Assembly (NCBI RefSeq): GCF_005937885.2
Contig: NZ_CP042176.1
Span: forward strand, 744,001 to 808,000
Origin: Bradyrhizobium sp. KBS0727
GTDB taxonomy: Bacteria > Pseudomonadota > Alphaproteobacteria > Rhizobiales > Xanthobacteraceae
Direction of reading: 5' to 3'
DNA length: 64,000 bases
The notes under the pieces were generated by a model, which was not told the DNA's origin, did not search any database, and saw only the letters and a program-made list of their open reading frames with translations. Within the stretch, counting starts at the first letter, position 1. Every line of letters begins with the position of its first letter. Positions 59,438-64,000 of this stretch are shown here, piece by piece. The position numbers were made by a program, and so were the translations under genes.

Positions 59438-60142
59438 ATGAACGCACGCATTCTGGTAGTTGAAGACGAGGAAGCGCTGACCACGCTGCTGCGCTACAAT
59501 CTCGATGCCGAAGGCTACGACGTCGAAACCGTCGGCCGCGGCGATGACGCCGATACAAGGCTGAAGGAGCGGGTGCCCGACCTGATCGTGCTCGACTGGA
59601 TGCTGCCGGGCCTGTCCGGCATCGAACTGTGCCGGCGCTTGCGGGCGCGGCCGGAGACCAAGCAGCTGCCGATCATCATGCTGACCGCGCGCGGCGAGGA
59701 AAGCGAGCGCGTCCGTGGCCTTGCCACCGGCGCCGACGACTACATCGTAAAGCCCTTTTCGGTGCCGGAATTGCTGGCACGGGTGAAGGGTCTGTTGCGG
59801 CGCGCCAGCCCGGAGCGGCTCGCCACCGTGCTGACGTACGGCGATATCGAACTCGACCGCGAGAAACGCCGCGTCGCCCGCTCCGGCCGCCAGATCGATC
59901 TCGGCCCGACCGAGTATCGCCTGCTGGAATTCTTCCTGGAGCATCCCGGCCGTGTGTTCTCGCGCGAGCAGTTGCTCGACAGCGTCTGGGGCCGCGACAT
60001 CTATATCGACGAACGCACCGTCGACGTGCACATCGGCCGCCTGCGCAAGCTGCTCAATCCCGGCCGCGAGCAGGATCCGATCCGCACCGTGCGCGGCGCC
60101 GGCTACGCGCTGGACGATCGCTTTGCGAAGGCGGAGTCGTAA
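59438..60142 (+). CDS. phoB: Phosphate regulon response regulator PhoB
   Basis: 234 residues. Receiver: D10/E11 acidic pocket, phospho-acceptor D53 (LIVLDWMLPG) and K105 (YIVKPFSVPEL). Winged helix C-terminal domain: LDREKRRVARSGRQIDLGPTEYRLLE, recognition helix DERTVDVHIGRLRKLL, wing IRTVRGAGYAL. It is phosphorylated by PhoR and binds the Pho box at 54696-54713, so the operon is self-activating. Confidence 0.96.
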   Translation: MNARILVVEDEEALTTLLRYNLDAEGYDVETVGRGDDADTRLKERVPDLIVLDWMLPGLSGIELCRRLRARPETKQLPIIMLTARGEESERVRGLATGADDYIVKPFSVPELLARVKGLLRRASPERLATVLTYGDIELDREKRRVARSGRQIDLGPTEYRLLEFFLEHPGRVFSREQLLDSVWGRDIYIDERTVDVHIGRLRKLLNPGREQDPIRTVRGAGYALDDRFAKAES

Positions 60143-60147
60143 CTACT

Positions 60148-60281
60148 GTCGTCCCGGCCTTGAGCTGGGACCGATACCCGCCGATGTTGATTGTCTAACA
60201 GAGCTGGAGCTTCAGCTCGGCATAACCACGCACGTCTGTGGTTATGGGTCCCGGCGCCTGTGCGCAATAGGCCGGGACGAC
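60148..60281. repeat. Long palindromic intergenic repeat (family B, copy 3)
   Basis: Outer arms GTCGTCCCGGCC (60148-60159) and GGCCGGGACGAC (60270-60281) enclose extra hairpins absent from the short copies: GAGCTG/CAGCTC (60201-60218) and ATAACCAC/GTGGTTAT (60222-60245). It fills most of the gap between the convergent phoB and gcrA genes. Confidence 0.8.
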
Positions 60282-60329
60282 GGCGGATATAGTCCGCTCA
60301 ATTCACGACACAGATAGCATCGCGTAAGT

Positions 60330-60839
60330 TTACCTGGTCGGCTTCGGCGCCGGGCGGCGGCGATCGGAGGCCGGCTGATAGGCGACGCGCGAGTGATGCG
60401 CGCAGTAGGGCAGGCCGGAGAGCGCCTTGCCGCCGCAGAAGAAGAAGTCCGAACTCGAGGGATCGCCGACCGGCCAGTGGCAGGTGGCCTCGTTCAATTC
60501 CAGCAGCGACAGCCGCTGGCTCATCGGCACGACGTTGTCGTAGGAGATCGGATCCGGCTCCATCTCGACTTCGAAGGCATGGGCGAGCGCAGTGTTGCCG
60601 CGCGAGACCGGACGCGCCACCCGCATCATGTGCTGGGCGGGCCGGGCCTTGCGCTGGCGCGGGGCGGCCGAGGAGGGGCTCTTGGCGCGGCCGGACAGAC
60701 CGAGCCGGTGCACCTTGCCGATCACGGCATTTCGCGTCACATTCCCAAGTTCCGCGGCGATCTGGCTGGCGGACAGGCCGCCTTCCCAGAGCTTCTTAAG
60801 CTGCTCGACGCGATCGTCGGACCAGGTCAATACGGTCAT
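60330..60839 (-). CDS. gcrA: GcrA cell-cycle regulator
   Basis: 169 residues. N-terminal helix-turn-helix domain (MTVLTWSDDRVEQLKKLWEG, SASQIAAELGNVTRNAVIGKVHRLGL) and a C-terminal sigma-70-interacting region with cysteines and histidines (ATCHWPVGDPSS, FFCGGKALSGLPYCAHHSRVA). GcrA binds sigma-70 and activates cell-division genes at CcrM-methylated GANTC promoters in alphaproteobacteria. Three GANTC sites lie within 220 bp upstream of its start. Confidence 0.94.
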   Translation of the reverse strand: MTVLTWSDDRVEQLKKLWEGGLSASQIAAELGNVTRNAVIGKVHRLGLSGRAKSPSSAAPRQRKARPAQHMMRVARPVSRGNTALAHAFEVEMEPDPISYDNVVPMSQRLSLLELNEATCHWPVGDPSSSDFFFCGGKALSGLPYCAHHSRVAYQPASDRRRPAPKPTR

Positions 60840-60917
60840 CGAATTCTTCCCTTCGCTTCGCGCGGGCCAACCGGGGGCAGCGCTGGCGATGCCAAATCTC
60901 CAAAATCCCTGCGGTCA

Positions 60918-61050
60918 GAATCCCTTAGCCCTCGCCGGGCGCGAAAGTCGCGCCCGAACGTGTACGCTGAACACATGGACTCAAGAGGATCAGAACTGCC
61001 GCACGAGATGTCGTACCCGACAGCCCAGACGCTACAATATGGCGTGACTC
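60918..61050. promoter_or_regulatory. Cluster of three GANTC (CcrM) sites upstream of gcrA
   Basis: GAATC at 60918-60922, GACTC at 60978-60982 and GACTC at 61046-61050. GANTC is the CcrM methylation target through which GcrA acts. The cluster lies in the ~575-bp gap upstream of gcrA (start at 60839), consistent with methylation-state control of gcrA itself. No gene is seen in 60840-61170. Confidence 0.5.
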
Positions 61051-61170
61051 TGGCGCAAGAGTCCGCAGCTAAGCGTCCACATGTTCCGACATCTAGGCAT
61101 TGCAATGCGTGTTTTCCACCACACCGGAAATGTACGGATTGCCTTTTATCGCAGTGCAGGAAGGCGGCTG

Positions 61171-61219
61171 GAGCATGATCCGGAAAAGTGGACACCGGTT
61201 TTCCGAGAAGATCATGCTC
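61171..61219. repeat. Palindromic intergenic repeat (family D, copy 2)
   Basis: GAGCATGATC (61171-61180) and GATCATGCTC (61210-61219) enclose CGGAAAA/TTTTCCG (61181-61205). Same core as 914-960. A partial arm (AGCATGATCCGGAGCACGG) occurs just after 17609. Confidence 0.8.
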
Positions 61220-61263
61220 AAACAAGAAGGTGAACGAGCCTGCGAAGCAGGCTCTACGGCGTG

Positions 61264-61291
61264 TTGACACGTTCCGTCGCCAGCATAGAAT
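61264..61291 (+). promoter_or_regulatory. Strong sigma-70-like promoter upstream of argD
   Basis: TTGACA (61264-61269), a 16-bp spacer and TAGAAT (61286-61291): the best housekeeping-type promoter I can see in the window. Transcription would start near 61298, exactly where the following hairpin begins. It lies about 120 bp before the argD start. Confidence 0.6.
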
Positions 61292-61297
61292 GCCCTG

Positions 61298-61331
61298 ACG
61301 TGCCGCCCCAAAAGGCGGCACGTTTTGTTTT
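61298..61331 (+). terminator. Intrinsic-terminator-like hairpin in the argD leader
   Basis: ACGTGCCGCC (61298-61307), CCAAAA, GGCGGCACGT (61314-61323), then TTTGTTTT: a perfect 10-bp GC-rich stem with a 6-base loop and a U-rich tail on the plus strand. Coming right after the promoter at 61264, it would form at the very 5' end of that transcript, or it ends an unseen transcript from upstream. Confidence 0.65.
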
Positions 61332-61415
61332 CGGGTGGCCGGTGGTTGCGTGCGCGAAGGCTCGCGCACCCTGGCAGCTCGCAAACGGACTGCTCTCAAA
61401 CCTCAAGTGATCGCC

Positions 61416-62624
61416 ATGACCCATAGCGCCGCGTCGCATCTGCTCCCCGTATTCGCCAGGGTCGACCTTGGCTTCGAACGCGGCGAGGGCGCCTGGCTGG
61501 TCGCCACCAACGGCGATCGCTATCTCGACTTCACCTCGGGCGTCGCGGTCAATGCGCTGGGCCACGCCCATCCGCAACTGGTCGCAGCGCTGCAGGAACA
61601 GGCCACGAAACTGTGGCACATGTCGAACCTGTTCAAGTCGCCCGACGGCGACAAGCTCGCCGCGCGGCTGTGCGAGCAGAGCTTTGCCGACTATGTGTTC
61701 TTCTGCAATTCCGGCGCCGAGGCGATGGAATGCGTGATCAAGGTGACGCGCAAGTATCAGGCCGCCAAGGGTCATCCCGAGCGCTATCGCATCATCACTT
61801 TCGAAGGCGCGTTCCATGGCCGCACGCTGGCGACCTTGGCCGCGACCGGCTCCGCCAAATATCTCGAGGGTTTTGGGCCGCCGATGGACGGCTTCGACCA
61901 GGTGCCGCATGGCGATCTCGAAGCGGTGAAGAAGGCGATCGGCCCGCACACCGCCGGCATCCTGATCGAGCCGGTGCAGGGCGAGGGCGGCGTGCGCTCG
62001 GCGCCGAACGCGTTCTTCAAGGGCTTGCGCGAATTGTGCGACAAGCACGGCCTGCTGCTGGCGTTCGACGAGGTGCAGACCGGCATGGGCCGCACCGGCG
62101 ATCTGTTCGCCTACAAGCGCCTCGGCGTCACCCCCGACGTGATGTCGCTGGCGAAAGCGCTCGGCGGCGGTTTCCCGATCGGGGCGTGCCTGGCGACCGC
62201 GGAAGCCGCGTCCGGCATGACGCCGGGCTCGCATGGCTCGACCTTCGGCGGCAACCCGCTGGCGATCGCGGCCGCCAACGCCGTGCTCGACGTGATGCTG
62301 AAGCCCGGCTTCTTCGACCACGTGCGGAAGATGTCGCTGCTGTTGAAACAGAAACTGGCCTCGGTGGTCGATCGCTATCCGAACGTGCTGTCGGAAGTGC
62401 GCGGCGAGGGGCTCCTGGTCGGCGTCAAGGCCGTGGTGCCCTCGGGCGATCTCGTCAATGCGTTGCGTGATCAAAAGCTGCTCACCGTCGGCGCCGGCGA
62501 CAATGTGGTGCGCTTCCTCGCGCCCCTGATCGTGAACGAGGCCGAGATCGAGCAGTCCGTGCAAATGCTCGAGCGCGCCTGCATCGCGCTGTCAGGGGCA
62601 CCGTTGAAGAAGGCGGCGGGGTAA
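61416..62624 (+). CDS. argD: Acetylornithine aminotransferase
   Basis: 402 residues from the ATG at 61416. A class III PLP-dependent aminotransferase: [16 protein letters not shown] (phosphate site), [29 protein letters not shown], and PLP lysine K247 in [15 protein letters not shown]. It converts N-acetylglutamate semialdehyde to N-acetylornithine in arginine synthesis; some members also serve lysine synthesis. The stop overlaps the argF start (TAATG), so the two are coupled. Confidence 0.93.
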   Translation: MTHSAASHLLPVFARVDLGFERGEGAWLVATNGDRYLDFTSGVAVNALGHAHPQLVAALQEQATKLWHMSNLFKSPDGDKLAARLCEQSFADYVFFCNSGAEAMECVIKVTRKYQAAKGHPERYRIITFEGAFHGRTLATLAATGSAKYLEGFGPPMDGFDQVPHGDLEAVKKAIGPHTAGILIEPVQGEGGVRSAPNAFFKGLRELCDKHGLLLAFDEVQTGMGRTGDLFAYKRLGVTPDVMSLAKALGGGFPIGACLATAEAASGMTPGSHGSTFGGNPLAIAAANAVLDVMLKPGFFDHVRKMSLLLKQKLASVVDRYPNVLSEVRGEGLLVGVKAVVPSGDLVNALRDQKLLTVGAGDNVVRFLAPLIVNEAEIEQSVQMLERACIALSGAPLKKAAG

Positions 62625-63550
62625 TGAGCAAGCCCGTCCGTCACTTTCTCGACATCAGCGAACTGCCGCTTCAAGAGCTGCGCAACATACTCGACGCCGG
62701 CGCCGCCATGAAGGCGAAGCTGAAGGCGCATGAAAAGGTCAACAAGCCGCTCGAAGGCAAGACGCTGGCGATGATCTTCGAACGGCCGTCGACCCGGACG
62801 CGGGTGTCGTTCGACGTCGGCATGCGCCAGCTCGGCGGCGAGTCCATCATGCTGACCGGCGCGGAGATGCAGCTCGGCCGCGGCGAGACCATCGCCGACA
62901 CCGCGCGCGTGCTGTCGCGCTATGTCGATGCGATCATGATCCGCATCCTCAATCACGAGGCGCTGCTGGAACTGGCCGCCTACGCCACCGTGCCCGTCAT
63001 CAATGGGCTGACGCGGCGTTCGCATCCCTGCCAGGTGATGGCCGATCTGATGACGTTCGAGGAGCATCGCGGGCCGATCGAGGGCCGCACCGTGGCCTGG
63101 ACCGGCGACGACAACAACGTGCTGGCTTCCTGGGCGCATGCGGCCGAGCGTTTCAAGTTCCAGCTCAATGTCGCCACCCCGCCGCAGTTCGCGCCGAACA
63201 AGGCGATGAAGGACTGGATCAAGGCCACCCAAGCCCCGATCGTGCTCGGCGCCGATCCGGAAGAAGCCGTGCGCGGCGCCGATTGCGTCGTCACCGATAC
63301 CTGGGTGTCGATGGGCGACAAGGAAGGCGAACATCGTCACAACGTGCTGAAGCCCTATCAGGTCAATGCCAAGCTGATGTCGCTGGCGAAGAAGGACGCG
63401 ATTTTCATGCACTGCCTGCCGGCCCATCGCGGCGAGGAAGTTACCGACGAGGTGATCGACGGCCCGCAATCGGTGGTGTTCGACGAAGCCGAAAACCGCC
63501 TGCATGCGCAAAAAGGCATTCTGGCCTGGTGCTTCGGCGCCGTGGCGTAA
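62624..63550 (+). CDS. argF: Ornithine carbamoyltransferase
   Basis: 308 residues. The carbamoyl-phosphate site is [12 protein letters not shown] (S56-R60), the second CP site is [15 protein letters not shown], and the ornithine loop is [21 protein letters not shown] is the catalytic cysteine loop. It forms citrulline from ornithine and carbamoyl phosphate. It is coupled to argD as in many alphaproteobacteria, and followed by hslO after a repeat. Confidence 0.95.
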   Translation: MSKPVRHFLDISELPLQELRNILDAGAAMKAKLKAHEKVNKPLEGKTLAMIFERPSTRTRVSFDVGMRQLGGESIMLTGAEMQLGRGETIADTARVLSRYVDAIMIRILNHEALLELAAYATVPVINGLTRRSHPCQVMADLMTFEEHRGPIEGRTVAWTGDDNNVLASWAHAAERFKFQLNVATPPQFAPNKAMKDWIKATQAPIVLGADPEEAVRGADCVVTDTWVSMGDKEGEHRHNVLKPYQVNAKLMSLAKKDAIFMHCLPAHRGEEVTDEVIDGPQSVVFDEAENRLHAQKGILAWCFGAVA

Positions 63551-63573
63551 AGAGCTCCGGGAAGCCAAAATTT

Positions 63574-63690
63574 CGTCATGCCCGGGCAGTAGCGCGAAGC
63601 GCGTCTTCGCGCTAGGTGTCCCGGGCATCCACGTCTTCAAAACTATCGGCAAGCAAGGCGTGGATGGCCGGAACAAGTCCGGCCATGACG
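63574..63690. repeat. Palindromic intergenic repeat (family C, copy 2)
   Basis: CGTCAT at 63574 pairs with ATGACG (63685-63690). Inside are CCCGGG/CCCGGG around AGCGCGAAG/CTTCGCGCT (63591-63613), CATCCACG/CGTGGATG (63626-63666) and GGCCGGA/TCCGGCC (63666-63684). The inner hairpin is identical to that at 43763-43785, but this copy is about twice as long. Confidence 0.75.
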
Positions 63691-63736
63691 CCGAGAGACC
63701 TTTCTTTCCGCCCCCGCCGACCCCAGATAGAGCGCC

Positions 63737-64000
63737 ATGTCACAATCCCCCGATACGAAAATCACGGCCGAGGCCCCTATCCGCGCGCCGTCCTCGGTTC
63801 CCGTTGACGATGCGGTGCTGCCGTTCGAGGTCAGTGCGCTCGACCTGCGTGGCCGGCTCACCCGAATGGGCCCCGCGCTCGACGACATCCTGACCAAGCA
63901 CGATTATCCCGCCCCGGTCGGCAAGCTGCTGGGCGAGGCGATCGTGCTGGCGACGCTCTTGGGCTCCTCCCTGAAGTTCGAAGGCCGCTTCATCCTGCAG
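63737..64000 (+). CDS. hslO: Hsp33 redox-regulated chaperone (5' part only)
   Basis: The first 88 residues of an Hsp33 homologue, open to the window edge: MSQSPDTKITAEAPIRAPSS, then LPFEVSALDLRGRLTRMGPALDDILTKHDYP and GKLLGEAIVLATLLGSSLKFEGRFILQ. These are typical of the Hsp33 N-terminal domain. The zinc-binding cysteines that act as the redox switch lie beyond the window. The ~20-residue N-terminal extension is normal in rhizobia. It follows argF, a common arrangement in this group. Confidence 0.93.
   Translation, partial: MSQSPDTKITAEAPIRAPSSVPVDDAVLPFEVSALDLRGRLTRMGPALDDILTKHDYPAPVGKLLGEAIVLATLLGSSLKFEGRFILQ

Overview
The window is high-GC alphaproteobacterial DNA, most likely Bradyrhizobium or a close relative in the Nitrobacteraceae (Rhodopseudomonas group). 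The evidence is a CYP199A-type P450, an aerobic benzoyl-CoA (box) locus with a BoxR-type regulator, GcrA, a phoR-pstSCAB-phoU-phoB operon, and many intergenic palindromic repeats of the kind common in Bradyrhizobium. I saw no tRNA, rRNA, CRISPR array, insertion sequence or phage gene. Assignments rest on reading motifs and family resemblance; no database search was run.

Layout. 1-9.3 kb (mostly minus strand): the 5' part of a cyanide-insensitive-type cytochrome bd subunit I, a periplasmic thioredoxin with its CcdA-like partner, a small exported protein, an ECF sigma factor, and a four-gene signalling cassette (TRAP-type binding protein, two histidine kinases, OmpR-type regulator). 9.6-12 kb: an orphan UgpB-like binding protein and a divergent APH-fold kinase. 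12.2-22.3 kb: a nitrogen-scavenging block made of a peptide/nickel-type ABC importer, AtzG-, AtzE- and AtzH/HpxZ-like proteins and a GntR regulator on the plus strand, with an allophanate hydrolase (AtzF) facing them. Each transcription unit is preceded by a near-perfect sigma-54 promoter (12188-12202 plus, 22339-22353 minus), which points to Ntr control.

22.6-48.9 kb is an aromatic-compound region: feruloyl-CoA synthase, a MarR regulator, a CYP199A P450 and aromatic-acid-type binding proteins; NDH-2, an MFS pump and a SnoaL-tailed ECF sigma unit; a Liv-type ABC importer; a glutamine-synthetase-like ligase with a Rieske oxygenase and divergent IclR regulator; then boxR, benzoate-CoA ligase, an alpha/beta hydrolase, boxC and boxB, and an SDR. 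Two ATGCA-N6-TGCAT sites lie in front of boxC, as expected for BoxR operators. boxA and boxD are not in the window. Together these genes would import plant- or lignin-derived aromatic acids, demethylate or CoA-activate them and open the ring as benzoyl-CoA.

49-64 kb is mostly housekeeping: a polysaccharide deacetylase, a BON-like/OmpA envelope protein with a small membrane partner, an LPG-synthase-like membrane protein, the Pho/Pst regulon with a clear Pho box, gcrA, argD-argF, and the start of hslO. Between genes lie at least six families of palindromic repeats. Some copies differ at paired stem positions in ways that preserve pairing, which suggests that the fold rather than the sequence is kept.
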